Source: Pseudomonas sp. PSE14
GTDB taxonomy: Bacteria > Pseudomonadota > Gammaproteobacteria > Pseudomonadales > Pseudomonadaceae
Direction: 5' to 3'
Assembly (NCBI RefSeq): GCF_029203285.1
Contig: NZ_CP115669.1
Coordinates: 4,092,001-4,156,000 of the forward strand
Length of the DNA stretch: 64,000 nt
Of the stretch, positions 1-8,988 are shown piece by piece. Both the position numbers and the translations under genes were made by a program. The notes beneath the pieces are model-generated. The model had not been told where the DNA came from. It searched no databases and saw only the letters and a list, made by a program, of their open reading frames with translations. Position 1 is the stretch's first letter; every line of letters starts with the position of its first letter.

Positions 1-860
<860 letters not shown>

Positions 861-958
861 CTTTAGCTTGTCATCCCGGGGCTTTGAGGCCGTCGAACGG
901 CTGCTGACACGAGCCTGGCGATGACACAATTCCCCGTGATCGCCAGCATTTGGCCACT

Positions 959-987
959 AGTAAAGTCAAAAACACGGGAAGAGTCAA
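959..987 (-). promoter_or_regulatory. Possible sigma-70 promoter of fleQ
   Basis: On the minus strand TTGACT (982-987) is followed after 17 bases by TTTACT (959-964), about 100 bases before the fleQ start. The -35 is close to consensus and the -10 matches 4 of 6. FleQ is transcribed from a sigma-70 promoter in P. aeruginosa. No clear Vfr site was found. Assigned by eye only. Confidence 0.4.
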
Positions 988-1078
988 ATTTATGGCGTGC
1001 TTTTTTTGATACTGCCCGACGAAGGGCGTTGACCCGGATCATGGCAATCGAACCGAGGAGCGGTTCGCACAAACACGG

Positions 1079-1098
1079 CGGCGGCCCGCGGGCCGCCG
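1079..1098. other. Perfect 20-bp GC palindrome after fliT
   Basis: A perfect inverted repeat (CGGCGGCCC-GC-GGGCCGCCG) lies 22 bases beyond the fliT stop codon. It would form a very stable hairpin in the fliDST transcript, but no U-run follows it on the minus strand. It may be a 3' stabiliser or a weak terminator rather than a typical intrinsic terminator. Confidence 0.5.
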
Positions 1099-1119
1099 GG
1101 GGAAGCTGATCCGACCGGA

Positions 1120-1416
1120 TCAGCCGAACATCTGGTAGACCTTGGCGCCCTGGCTGGAGCGACGCACGGCGGTCAGTTCCTCGCCGATGGCGGTACGCTG
1201 GGCGGTACAGACCTTGACCAGCTCAGCGTAGAGCGCCAGCAGCTGCTCCATGGTGTCACGCAGGGCCTGCTCGTCGCGCTCGGCGTCCTGCATGGCCACA
1301 TCCACCTGCTCGCGGCACATGCGGTCCAGTTCGCCGATGGCGTCCCAGTCCTTGTTGTGCATCGCGGCGGAGAGCGCGGCGCGGGTTTCGTTGAGTTGTT
1401 GCATGGCCTGATTCAT
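1120..1416 (-). CDS. fliT: FliT/FleP-type flagellar chaperone
   Basis: 98-residue, largely helical protein, third gene of the fliD-fliS-fliT unit and last before fleQ. In other bacteria FliT is a cytoplasmic export chaperone for the cap protein FliD; the Pseudomonas homologue is often called FleP. The assignment rests mainly on position and size plus the amphipathic helical sequence (QQLNETRAALSAAMHNKDW). The start ATG at 1416 has a GGAAGGA ribosome site and lies 14 bases after the fliS stop, so the two are probably translated from one message. Confidence 0.85.
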   Translation of the reverse strand: MNQAMQQLNETRAALSAAMHNKDWDAIGELDRMCREQVDVAMQDAERDEQALRDTMEQLLALYAELVKVCTAQRTAIGEELTAVRRSSQGAKVYQMFG

Positions 1417-1430
1417 GACTCGTCCTTCCT

Positions 1431-1811
1431 TCAGGCGGCGATCGCATCCCAGCCCGATTTCACTTCACGCAGCAGGCCGGACACCTCGTCGAGGATCGCG
1501 GCATCGCCACTGCGGTTGGCCTCCAGCAGGCGCTCGGTCATGTAACCGTAAAGTCGATCGAGGTTCAACGCCAGTTCGCCGCCCAGCTCCAGGTTCAGCG
1601 CCTCGCGCAGACCGCCGACGATGCCGATGGCCTTGCTGATCAGCTCGCCACGCTCGGCCAACTGACCACGCTCGATGGCACCACGGGCCTGCGCCATGCG
1701 CTCCAGGCCACCCTGCATCAGCATCTGGATCAGGCTGTGCGGCGACGCTTCGGCGACGCGCGCTTCCAGGCTGACTTGCTGGTATTGCTTCATGGCTCTC
1801 ATGGCGTACAT
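1431..1811 (-). CDS. fliS: Flagellin export chaperone FliS
   Basis: 126-residue helical chaperone that binds the C terminus of flagellin in the cytoplasm and delivers it to the export apparatus. It shows the family pattern AMKQYQQV near the start, ASPHSLIQMLMQGGLERM for helix 2, and LLREVKSGWD at the end. The ATG at 1811 (MYAMRAMKQY) was chosen because CAGGAG lies six bases ahead; a start eight codons upstream is possible but has no better ribosome site. fliT follows after 14 bases. A FliA-type promoter lies just upstream at 1848-1874. Confidence 0.94.
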   Translation of the reverse strand: MYAMRAMKQYQQVSLEARVAEASPHSLIQMLMQGGLERMAQARGAIERGQLAERGELISKAIGIVGGLREALNLELGGELALNLDRLYGYMTERLLEANRSGDAAILDEVSGLLREVKSGWDAIAA

Positions 1812-1847
1812 GGCAGGCTCCTGCGGGGAATTCATCTACTGACCAAG

Positions 1848-1874
1848 GTATCGGCCAGTGAAGCAGGAGCTTGA
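1848..1874 (-). promoter_or_regulatory. FliA (sigma-28) promoter of fliS-fliT
   Basis: Minus strand TCAA (1871-1874), 15-base spacer, GCCGATAC (1848-1855), against the sigma-28 consensus TAAA-N15-GCCGATAA. Spacing is exact and the -10 differs at one base. It lies 37 bases before the fliS start. A GAAAAAAATCTC run upstream is shared with the fliC promoter. Confidence 0.75.
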
Positions 1875-1939
1875 AGGCTTCTTGAGATTTTTTTCGTCGC
1901 GCCCGGCGCAAAGCCGGGCACGATGCAGCAGTTACCAGA

Positions 1940-3391
1940 TCAGCCCTTGGCGAACGGCAGGCTGGCCAGTTGGCTGGTCAGGCTGTTGGTGGTCTGGGTG
2001 AGCTGACTGACCAAGGCATCCATCGCGTTGAACTGTTTGTACAGGCGCTCCTGCAAGGCAGTCATGCGGGCGTCCAACGTCACCTGCTGCTTATCCACGC
2101 TCTTGAGCGTTGCCTGCAACGAACTGTTGCGCTGATCGAGGATACCGTTAGTGATGGTATAAGGCTTCACACGATCGGTCAGGCGGGCAGCCAGGCCGTT
2201 ATCCCCCGTGAACAACGCGGTTATTTCATCGAAGTTGCCGGTCACTGCCTTGTCCAGTTTGGTGCTGTCGATGGCCAGCGTGCCGTCGGTCTGGGTGGTA
2301 ATGCCAAGATCCGCCAACGCACGGATCTTGCCGTCACCCTGGACATTCACCAGCTCCTGATGGAGGGATGCGGAGATAGCGCGCGCCGTCGCGTCACCGA
2401 CCAGTGCCCCTGTCACCGGCGCCTTGTCGTCGCCAACCTTGGTGACCTTGGTCTGCGAATTGATGGTGCTGACCAGTGCGTTGTAGGCGTCGACGAAGGA
2501 CTGGATGTTCTTCTTGACCCCCGACTGGTCCAGGCTCACACCCACTGTCACCGGGGTGCTAGCTTCGGTCACACCCTTGAGATTCAGGGTCACGCCTTCG
2601 AGGGCATCGGTGACGGTGTTGGATTCGCTGGTGATTTTCAGGCCATCGACGGTCAGCTCGGCACTCTTGGAACGCACCAGCATGCGCGCGCCGGAAGGAT
2701 CGCTGACGGCGGGCGGATCCTGGATAGTCGGGTCGGTGGGAACCGCCGGCGGAGTGAAGGCAAGGTCGGTCAGCTTGGCGCTACCGCTACCGTCATCACC
2801 GCTGACCGCTACGGAAATATCCTTGCCGGCGCCGGTCTTGGAACTGCTCAGCACCAGGCGAGAACCATGCTCGTCGGTGATGATAGTGGCGGAGACTCCC
2901 GCATCCTTGCCGGCGGTATTGATGGCGTCGCGCACGCCAGCCAGGGTGTTGTTGCTGCTGTCGATCTTGATGTCCGGCAGCGCAGTGTCGCCGAGCTTGA
3001 TGCTCAAGGTGCCCTGGCCAAAGGTTGCAGCTTTGTCGCCGTTGGCAGGAATCGCGGCGAGCGCAACCTTGCTGGCAGCGGCCAACTGCTTGACTTCGAT
3101 CTGATAGCTGCCGATGCCGGCCTTGTCGGTGGCGGTGACGCCGATCAGGTCATTCTTGGAAGAAGTAGCCGAGCGGGCCTGGAAATTAGCGGTCTTATTC
3201 AGCGCTTCCAGCGCCGTCTGGAACGTGCTCAAGGCACTCTTGAGCGAGCCGATTCCGGTGATCTTGGTGGTGGTGGCTTTTTCCAGGGTATCGAGCTGGT
3301 TCTGCTTGGGCGCCTTTTCGGCAGCCACCATGGTCTGAACGATATTGTCGATGTTCAGGCCAGTGCCCGTACCCGTGATGGTCATCCCCAT
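1940..3391 (-). CDS. fliD: Flagellar filament cap / hook-associated protein 2, FliD
   Basis: 483-residue secreted protein forming the cap at the filament tip that folds incoming flagellin; in P. aeruginosa it is also a mucin adhesin. The N terminus GTGTGLNIDNIVQTMVAAE and the C-terminal coiled-coil end (TALQERLYKQFNAMDALVSQ) are the conserved FliD_N and FliD_C regions. The middle (about residues 80-330) is the exposed, variable part. The start ATG at 3391 has GGAGGTG seven bases ahead. flaG precedes and fliS follows. Confidence 0.97.
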   Translation of the reverse strand: MGMTITGTGTGLNIDNIVQTMVAAEKAPKQNQLDTLEKATTTKITGIGSLKSALSTFQTALEALNKTANFQARSATSSKNDLIGVTATDKAGIGSYQIEVKQLAAASKVALAAIPANGDKAATFGQGTLSIKLGDTALPDIKIDSSNNTLAGVRDAINTAGKDAGVSATIITDEHGSRLVLSSSKTGAGKDISVAVSGDDGSGSAKLTDLAFTPPAVPTDPTIQDPPAVSDPSGARMLVRSKSAELTVDGLKITSESNTVTDALEGVTLNLKGVTEASTPVTVGVSLDQSGVKKNIQSFVDAYNALVSTINSQTKVTKVGDDKAPVTGALVGDATARAISASLHQELVNVQGDGKIRALADLGITTQTDGTLAIDSTKLDKAVTGNFDEITALFTGDNGLAARLTDRVKPYTITNGILDQRNSSLQATLKSVDKQQVTLDARMTALQERLYKQFNAMDALVSQLTQTTNSLTSQLASLPFAKG

Positions 3392-3443
3392 TTCACACCT
3401 CCGTCAAAATCCTGTTCCGGCTCCACCGGTCACCGCGCAGACC

Positions 3444-3459
3444 TGCAGGCTTCGTGCCA
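3444..3459 (-). promoter_or_regulatory. Sigma-54 promoter of fliD
   Basis: Minus strand TGGCACG-AAGC-CTGCA against the consensus TGGCACG-N4-TTGCW: the -24 half is perfect and the -12 half has one mismatch. It lies between flaG and fliD, about 53 bases before the fliD start. The P. aeruginosa fliD operon is known to need RpoN and FleQ, which agrees. Confidence 0.75.
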
Positions 3460-3476
3460 GTGTTACACACCTCGCC

Positions 3477-3812
3477 TCAGGCGCGGGTTTCGAACATCAG
3501 ACTGCGAATATCGTCGAGCCGGGCGGCAAGTTTCAGCACTTCCTCGGAAGGCATTTGCCGCACGACCTTGCCGGACTCGGCATCAATCACCTTCACCACC
3601 ACCTCACCGGTGGCGTCGTCGATGCTGAAGTTGAGATTGCGCCGGATCCCCTGCACGAACGACTGGATGTCGGATACAGCGGAGTCCAGCGATTTCGAGT
3701 CCTGCTGATCGGCCGCCTGGTCGGGGGTAACTGCCTCCCGGACCGGACGAATACTCGGCGTCCGCTCGAACGATCCCAGCCCGGCAATGGAAGTAACCTT
3801 ACTCACATCCAT
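3477..3812 (-). CDS. flaG: FlaG family protein
   Basis: 111-residue FlaG-family protein. The conserved C-terminal half shows NLNFSIDDATGEVVVKVID, then GKVVRQMPSEEVLKLAARL, the family signature. FlaG is thought to limit filament length; its mechanism is not settled. It sits between fliC and fliD as in other pseudomonads. The N-terminal 45 residues are low-complexity and variable. The start ATG at 3812 is the only good candidate. Confidence 0.92.
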   Translation of the reverse strand: MDVSKVTSIAGLGSFERTPSIRPVREAVTPDQAADQQDSKSLDSAVSDIQSFVQGIRRNLNFSIDDATGEVVVKVIDAESGKVVRQMPSEEVLKLAARLDDIRSLMFETRA

Positions 3813-3834
3813 CTTCCGATCCTCGTAAAAGCCG

Positions 3835-3863
3835 AAAAGGAGGAAGGGTCGCCCCCTCCTCCT
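3835..3863 (-). terminator. Intrinsic terminator of fliC
   Basis: Minus strand AGGAGGAGGG, short loop, CCCTTCCTCCT then TTTT, 28 bases after the fliC stop. The stem has one bulged base. It explains how abundant fliC message can end before flaG. Confidence 0.8.
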
Positions 3864-3890
3864 GTGGTCACGTCAACTCGCTGCCGTCGA

Positions 3891-5393
3891 TCAGCGCAGC
3901 AGGCTGAGTACCGACTGCGGCAACTGGTTGGCCTGGGCCAGGATCGCAGTACCGGCCTGTTGCAGCACTTGGTTCTTGGACAGGTTCGCGGTTTCAGCGG
4001 CGAAGTCGGTGTCCTTGATGCGGCTGCGGGCGTTGTCGGCGTTCTCGGCAATGCTCTGCAGGTTGGAGATGGTGTTGTCGAAGCGGTTCTGCACGGCACC
4101 CAGGTCGGAACGCTGGGAGTCGATGTAGGCGATGGCCGCGTCGATTACGTCGATGGCATTCTGCGCGCCGTAGGCGGTGCTGACGTCAACGTCGCTGATT
4201 TTCGACAGGGAGCCGGAAGCTTCGCCGGTCAGCAGAGCCACGTTGGTGCCCGACAGAGAATAGGCAGCCGATGAACTGAACTTGATCGCCCCGTTGGCAA
4301 AAGCAGTGCCGGCACCAATGTCGGCAGCGGCGGACAAATCGCCCAGGTTGTCACCGTCAGAATCCTCGGCGGAACGAACCTGCATAGTCATATCGGCGGC
4401 GACACCTGCAGTGGTGCCCCCTACGTCAGTGTAACTCTTACCAGTGATCTTAAAGGTCGCACCGGTAGCGGAACTCAGCTCCAAGGTGCCGTCGCCGTTT
4501 TTCTTGGCAGTGATGCCAGCACCGCTGGAGTTGACCGCGCTGACCACCTGATCGAAGGAAGTCACAGTTTTCAGATCGATGGTGGAGTCTGCGCTGGCCG
4601 CCCCGGTATCAGAGTTGAAAACTTCGATCTTCAGGTCGAAGCTCTTCGCGTTAGCGGTCTGGGTCAGGACAGCATCAGTACGAGCCGACGCCTTGACCGG
4701 AGAACCGGCATTATTGACCTTACTCACAATAGCGGCGGCAGTGTCACCAGCTGCGATGTCCTGCACGTCGTACTGCTTGCCGTTCGATGCAATCTTAAAG
4801 TCCGCCATAGTAGCTGCTGCTACTGCAGTAGTAGCGCGACCAAAGCCACTACCGGCAGTACCCGCCTTGTCGGAAGTGTAGGCACCGATCTTGGTGGCAC
4901 TGGCATCACCGATGGAGACGTTGATTGTCTCGTTGGCATTCGCACCGACCTGGAAGGCGGTGGAACCGAAGGAGCCGTCGAGCAGCTTGCGACCACCGAA
5001 GGTAGTGGTGTCAGCGATACGGTTCAGTTCGCTTTGCAGGGCGCCTACTTCTTTCTGCAGGGCGGCGCGGTCAGTAGAGTCGTTGCTGCCGTTGGCCGAT
5101 TGCAGGGACAGGTCACGCATGCGCTGCAGGATATTGGTGGACTGCTGTAGGGCGCCTTCAGCGGTCTGCGCCAGGGAGATGCCGTCGTTGGCGTTGCGCA
5201 CGGCAACGTTCAAGCCGCTGATCTGGCTGGACAGGCGGTTGGAGATCTGCAGGCCGGCGGCATCGTCCTTGGCGCTGTTGATGCGGAAGCCAGTGGACAG
5301 ACGCTGCAGCGAGGTGCCCAGGGAGCTGGACGAGTTGTTCAGGTTACGCTGGGTGTTCAGGGAAGCAATGTTGGTATTGACGGTAAGGGCCAT
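3891..5393 (-). CDS. fliC: Flagellin FliC
   Basis: 500-residue filament subunit exported by the flagellar type III system. The conserved D0/D1 ends are intact: [18 protein letters not shown] at the start and [17 protein letters not shown] at the end. The centre (about residues 175-400) is the variable, surface-exposed D2/D3 region, rich in Ala, Thr, Ser and Gly. The ATG at 5393 was chosen over an upstream in-frame start because flagellins begin MALTVNTN and AAGGAG lies seven bases ahead. It is monocistronic: FliA promoter at 5485-5511, terminator at 3835-3863. Confidence 0.98.
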   Translation of the reverse strand: MALTVNTNIASLNTQRNLNNSSSSLGTSLQRLSTGFRINSAKDDAAGLQISNRLSSQISGLNVAVRNANDGISLAQTAEGALQQSTNILQRMRDLSLQSANGSNDSTDRAALQKEVGALQSELNRIADTTTFGGRKLLDGSFGSTAFQVGANANETINVSIGDASATKIGAYTSDKAGTAGSGFGRATTAVAAATMADFKIASNGKQYDVQDIAAGDTAAAIVSKVNNAGSPVKASARTDAVLTQTANAKSFDLKIEVFNSDTGAASADSTIDLKTVTSFDQVVSAVNSSGAGITAKKNGDGTLELSSATGATFKITGKSYTDVGGTTAGVAADMTMQVRSAEDSDGDNLGDLSAAADIGAGTAFANGAIKFSSSAAYSLSGTNVALLTGEASGSLSKISDVDVSTAYGAQNAIDVIDAAIAYIDSQRSDLGAVQNRFDNTISNLQSIAENADNARSRIKDTDFAAETANLSKNQVLQQAGTAILAQANQLPQSVLSLLR

Positions 5394-5484
5394 GATGGTC
5401 TCCTTCAGAGGTCCTGTTCGTTCCTGAGCTTGCGATATCTCGGCCTGCTTGCTCAGGGACACCAAGAATTCGCATTCGACTTAT

Positions 5485-5511
5485 GTATCGGCGTTGATCC
5501 GGGGAGCTTTA
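5485..5511 (-). promoter_or_regulatory. FliA (sigma-28) promoter of fliC
   Basis: Minus strand TAAA (5508-5511), 15-base spacer, GCCGATAC (5485-5492), a near-perfect sigma-28 promoter. The leader to the fliC start is about 85 bases. An A-rich GAAAAAAATCTC block lies just upstream of the -35. Confidence 0.9.
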
Positions 5512-5610
5512 GAAAAAATTCAAGAGATTTTTTTCATCTTCCAGATCAAACACTTGCAGCCACTTACCGACACTTTCCAGTGAATAACTGCGATCATTCG
5601 GGTTATCGAC

Positions 5611-5645
5611 AAAAAAGCCCACGGCTTTAGGCACGTGGGCTTTTT
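5611..5645 (-). terminator. Terminator after flgL
   Basis: Hairpin AAAGCCCACG / CGTGGGCTTT with T-runs on both sides, 17 bases after the flgL stop. It ends the flgF-to-flgL operon and separates it from the fliC promoter. Confidence 0.85.
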
Positions 5646-5661
5646 CGTTTGCTGGGCGAAC

Positions 5662-6933
5662 TCAGTTGAGGAAGTTGAACAGGCTCAGCCCGCTGATCTT
5701 CACATAACTCTGCTGCGCGGCCTGGAGGACGGTGGACTGCATCGACAAGCGCGACAGCGCCTCGGCATAGTCCAGGTCCTGCAGGTCGGAGATGACGCCG
5801 GTGTTCACCAGTTTCACGTCGTCGATAAAGGTCTCGGTGGAGTCGATGGTATTGAGTCGCGCCCCGATCTGCCCGCGCCCGGAGAGCACCTGGCTACTGG
5901 CGGCATCCAGGTTGGTCATGGCGATCCCTGTCGCGTCGCGAATGGCGTAGCTGCCTTCCTGGTTGTCGGTAGCCCCCTCCAGTGCCTTGCGCAGGTCGGC
6001 GACCACGTTGAGCAGCCCCTTCTTCTCGCTGGACGGATCCCGCTTGATGCTGAAATCGTCCCCCGCCGCCGGATGACCGTCGATGATGACACTGACGCCA
6101 CCGTAGGTGATCTTGTCCTGAGTCTTGTCATCGCTGTCGATGGCGCCCGTCGAAAGCGCGGTATACCCCCCGGGCAGTGCCGGGTCATTGAGGTCGTAAA
6201 CCTCGTAATTGACGTTATCGAGAAAACGGATGCCGATACCATCGCTGGCCGCTGGTGGCACGCTGGAAGGGAAGCTGCCGTCGTAAGCCTGCTTGTCGAT
6301 CACAGTCCCCAAGGAGATGCGCCCCGTTCCGGTATTGGCGGCGCCCCCCGAAGTCGTTACGCGGTTGACGTTGGTCACATCATCGAACAACGCCTTGCCG
6401 CTATCGCTGATGCTCAGCAAGGTGCTACTTGCGATCGGCACCTGGCGCTGGCTTTCGTCTCCCTGGTAGGAATACGAGCCATCAGGATTGCGCACGAAGG
6501 GTTGCTTGTCGCCCTGACTGCCCGAGAACAGGTACTTGCCGCTGGCATCCTTGCTGTTGAGCAGATTGAGCAATTCGTCTTCGCGCTGCTTGAGCTCGGT
6601 CGCCAGGGCGCCCTTGTCGCTGCTGTCCTGGGCACCATCGCCCGCCTGCACAGCGATCTCGCGAATACGCTGAATAACATTACCCACGGAGTTGAGAATC
6701 GACTCCTCCGAGTTAAGGCTGTTCTTCGCCGCCGTAATGTTGCTCTTGTACTGATCGTTGAGCGACTGCTCCTGGCTCAGCTGCAGCAGGCGCACCGAGG
6801 CCACCGGGTCGTCCGCCGGGGTGAGGATGCGTTTGCCGGTGCTGATCTGCTCCTGGGTGCGGGTGACGTTGCCGTAGTTCTTCTGCAGGCCGCCGACCGA
6901 GTTGTTATATGCCTGGATGGTGGAGATGCGCAT
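5662..6933 (-). CDS. flgL: Flagellar hook-filament junction protein FlgL (HAP3)
   Basis: 423-residue junction protein between hook and filament. It begins MRISTIQAYNNSVGGLQ and has the flagellin-like segment RTQEQISTGKRILTPADDP; the end is the flagellin-type helix QQSYVKISGLSLFNFLN. The ATG at 6933 was preferred over an upstream TTG because it gives the canonical MRIST start with GAGGAAG in front. It is the last gene of the flgF-to-flgL run and lies 15 bases after flgK. Confidence 0.96.
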   Translation of the reverse strand: MRISTIQAYNNSVGGLQKNYGNVTRTQEQISTGKRILTPADDPVASVRLLQLSQEQSLNDQYKSNITAAKNSLNSEESILNSVGNVIQRIREIAVQAGDGAQDSSDKGALATELKQREDELLNLLNSKDASGKYLFSGSQGDKQPFVRNPDGSYSYQGDESQRQVPIASSTLLSISDSGKALFDDVTNVNRVTTSGGAANTGTGRISLGTVIDKQAYDGSFPSSVPPAASDGIGIRFLDNVNYEVYDLNDPALPGGYTALSTGAIDSDDKTQDKITYGGVSVIIDGHPAAGDDFSIKRDPSSEKKGLLNVVADLRKALEGATDNQEGSYAIRDATGIAMTNLDAASSQVLSGRGQIGARLNTIDSTETFIDDVKLVNTGVISDLQDLDYAEALSRLSMQSTVLQAAQQSYVKISGLSLFNFLN

Positions 6934-6948
6934 GGTCAACTTCCTCTA

Positions 6949-8976
6949 TCAGCGGAACGCGCCGATCAACGTGTCGAACAGCGAACGGGCGACCTGGATC
7001 ACCTGGGCCGACGCGCTGTAGTACTGCTGGAACTGGATGAGGTTGGCCGCCTCTTCGTCCAGGTTCACGCCCGACAGCGAGTCGCGGTTGTCCTGGGCCT
7101 GCTTGAGTACGGTGGCGCTGGCGTCGGCGTTGTTGCGCACCTGCGCGGTCAGGGTGCCGATGCGCTCCACCAGGCCGCCGTAGGAATCATTGAAGCTGGC
7201 GCCGGTGCTGCCGGTGCCCCCGACGGTGGGCTTGCTCTGCAGTCCGGAGAGCGCCAGGGCGTTGCTGTTGTCGGAGATACCCTTGGTGTTCATGCCCAGG
7301 GTGAAGCTGTCGCCGGCCTGGGGCACGCCGCTCAGGGTGAATTCGTAGCTGTATTGGTTGCCGGTGCCCGGGTCGGTGTAGTCCAGGCGCAAGGTGTTGG
7401 TCTGCCCGGAGGTCAGGCCGCTGGTCGAGGGCGACACGTAGTTCAGCGTGGCGCCGGGCGGCAGCGTGCCGGTCAGGGTATTGGTGGTGGAATCGAAGCT
7501 CAGGCTCAGGCCACCCGCGCCGAACAGGTTCTGCAGGTCGCCCTTCACCACTGGCGACGGGCCGCTGGTGAGCTTGGGCTGGCCGATGGCTCCGGTGCCC
7601 CGGTTGTTGGTGGTGGCTTCGCTGCGCGCGGTGCCGGCGAAGGCCAGTTGGTCGCCCTTGGTCAGCACCGTCTCGATGTCTGCAGCGCCACGGCGGGTGG
7701 GCTGCAGGGTGAAGCCGTCGCCGGCCGGCGGCAGGCTGTTCATGGTCACCTGGAAGCCCTGGTCGCCACCGCTGCCGTCGGCGAAGCTCAGGGTGTAGGG
7801 ACCGGTGCCGCTCACGGTGACGTTGATTGGCGCGTTGTCGGAGAGACGCCGCGCGGTGAAGTTGGTGCCGTCGTATTCCAGGCGGTAGTCGCTGACGCCG
7901 AGCTTGCTGGTATCGGTGATGTTCAGGCTGGGGCTGACGGTGCCGGTGTTGCCGGACAAGGCGACGACCCGCAGCGCAGTGATGGTCGGGTCGTTGATGT
8001 CGCCGAACAGCTTGCTGCCGGCATTGCCGGACAGGTCCAGGCCCTGGCCAAGCTGCTTGTTGACGACATCGGCGAAGGTCACGGCGATCTGCCCAAGCTT
8101 GTTGTACGAGGCATCCAGCGCGGTATCGCGATAAGCCAGCAGGCCGCCCATCTGGCCGCCGGAAACCTGGCTGGTGATGGTCTGCACGGCGCTGCCGCTG
8201 ACCAGTTGCACCTGGAAGCGGGTCGGGTCGTCGGCGCCCGGCACTACCTGCAATGCGGAAGTGGTGGTGCCCACCACCAGCGGCTGGCCGGTGCCGATGA
8301 ACAGGTTGACGCTGCTGTCGTCCTGGGGCACGGCCTGCACGCCGATCAGCTCGGAGAGCTTGCGGATGGTCTCCTCGCGGGCGTCGATCAGGTCGTTGGG
8401 CTGGCCGCCGGCAGCCTTGGCCTTGGCGATGGCGTCGTTGTAGCTCGCCACGCTGGTCGCCAGGGAATTGACCTGGTTGGCCAGCGAGCCGAGCTGCTGG
8501 TTGATCAGGCTGTTCTGCTTGTCGAGTTGGTCGTACAGGGTGTTGAAGGACTTCGACACCCCCTGCGCTTCCGCCAGCAGCGCCTCGCGGCCCTCTGTGG
8601 CGGAGGGATTGGCGGCGGCGGTCTGCAGCGCGGCGAAGAACTTCTGCAGCGCCGGGCTGATGCCGGTGGTGGTGTCCGACAGCAAGGCGTCGAGCTGTTC
8701 GATCTGTCCCTGGAAGGCGCTCAGTTCATTGCTTTGGCTGGTGGCGGTGCGCACCTGGGAGAACAGGAAGTCACTGGCCAGCCGGCGCACGTCGACCACC
8801 TGGCTGCCCGAACCGATGTAGCCGGCGCCGCTGTACTGCGGGATGCCGGTCTGCTGCACCGATTGCTGACGGGAATAGCCGGGGGTGTTGACGTTGGTGA
8901 TGTTGTGGCCGGTCACCGTCAACGAGGTCTGGCTCGAACGCAGGCCAGACAGGCCAATGGACAGTAGATCGCTCAT
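6949..8976 (-). CDS. flgK: Flagellar hook-associated protein FlgK (HAP1)
   Basis: 675-residue first junction protein on the hook. The N-terminal rod-type motif (LSIGLSGLRSSQTSLTVTGHNITNVNTPGYSRQ, quoted here only as the start of the conserved ~40 residues) and the C-terminal LIQFQQYYSASAQVIQVAR are the FlgBB and Flg_bbr_C regions. Length is typical. It is 12 bases from flgJ and 15 from flgL, so all three are co-translated. A very long open frame on the opposite strand is a GC artefact. Confidence 0.97.
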   Translation of the reverse strand: MSDLLSIGLSGLRSSQTSLTVTGHNITNVNTPGYSRQQSVQQTGIPQYSGAGYIGSGSQVVDVRRLASDFLFSQVRTATSQSNELSAFQGQIEQLDALLSDTTTGISPALQKFFAALQTAAANPSATEGREALLAEAQGVSKSFNTLYDQLDKQNSLINQQLGSLANQVNSLATSVASYNDAIAKAKAAGGQPNDLIDAREETIRKLSELIGVQAVPQDDSSVNLFIGTGQPLVVGTTTSALQVVPGADDPTRFQVQLVSGSAVQTITSQVSGGQMGGLLAYRDTALDASYNKLGQIAVTFADVVNKQLGQGLDLSGNAGSKLFGDINDPTITALRVVALSGNTGTVSPSLNITDTSKLGVSDYRLEYDGTNFTARRLSDNAPINVTVSGTGPYTLSFADGSGGDQGFQVTMNSLPPAGDGFTLQPTRRGAADIETVLTKGDQLAFAGTARSEATTNNRGTGAIGQPKLTSGPSPVVKGDLQNLFGAGGLSLSFDSTTNTLTGTLPPGATLNYVSPSTSGLTSGQTNTLRLDYTDPGTGNQYSYEFTLSGVPQAGDSFTLGMNTKGISDNSNALALSGLQSKPTVGGTGSTGASFNDSYGGLVERIGTLTAQVRNNADASATVLKQAQDNRDSLSGVNLDEEAANLIQFQQYYSASAQVIQVARSLFDTLIGAFR

Positions 8977-8988
8977 GTTCCTATTTCC

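Noticed and set aside
1900-1919. GCCCGGC/GCCGGGC hairpin after fliD as a terminator
   Set aside because: No T-run follows on the minus strand; A-rich DNA follows instead and belongs to the fliS promoter region.
5635-8967. A 1110-codon open frame on the plus strand opposite flgL and flgK
   Set aside because: It is antisense to two unmistakable flagellar genes and its product is low-complexity. GC-rich codon bias keeps the opposite frame open. The same holds for the 810-codon frame opposite flgE/flgD (13901-16333) and the 764-codon frame opposite alaS.
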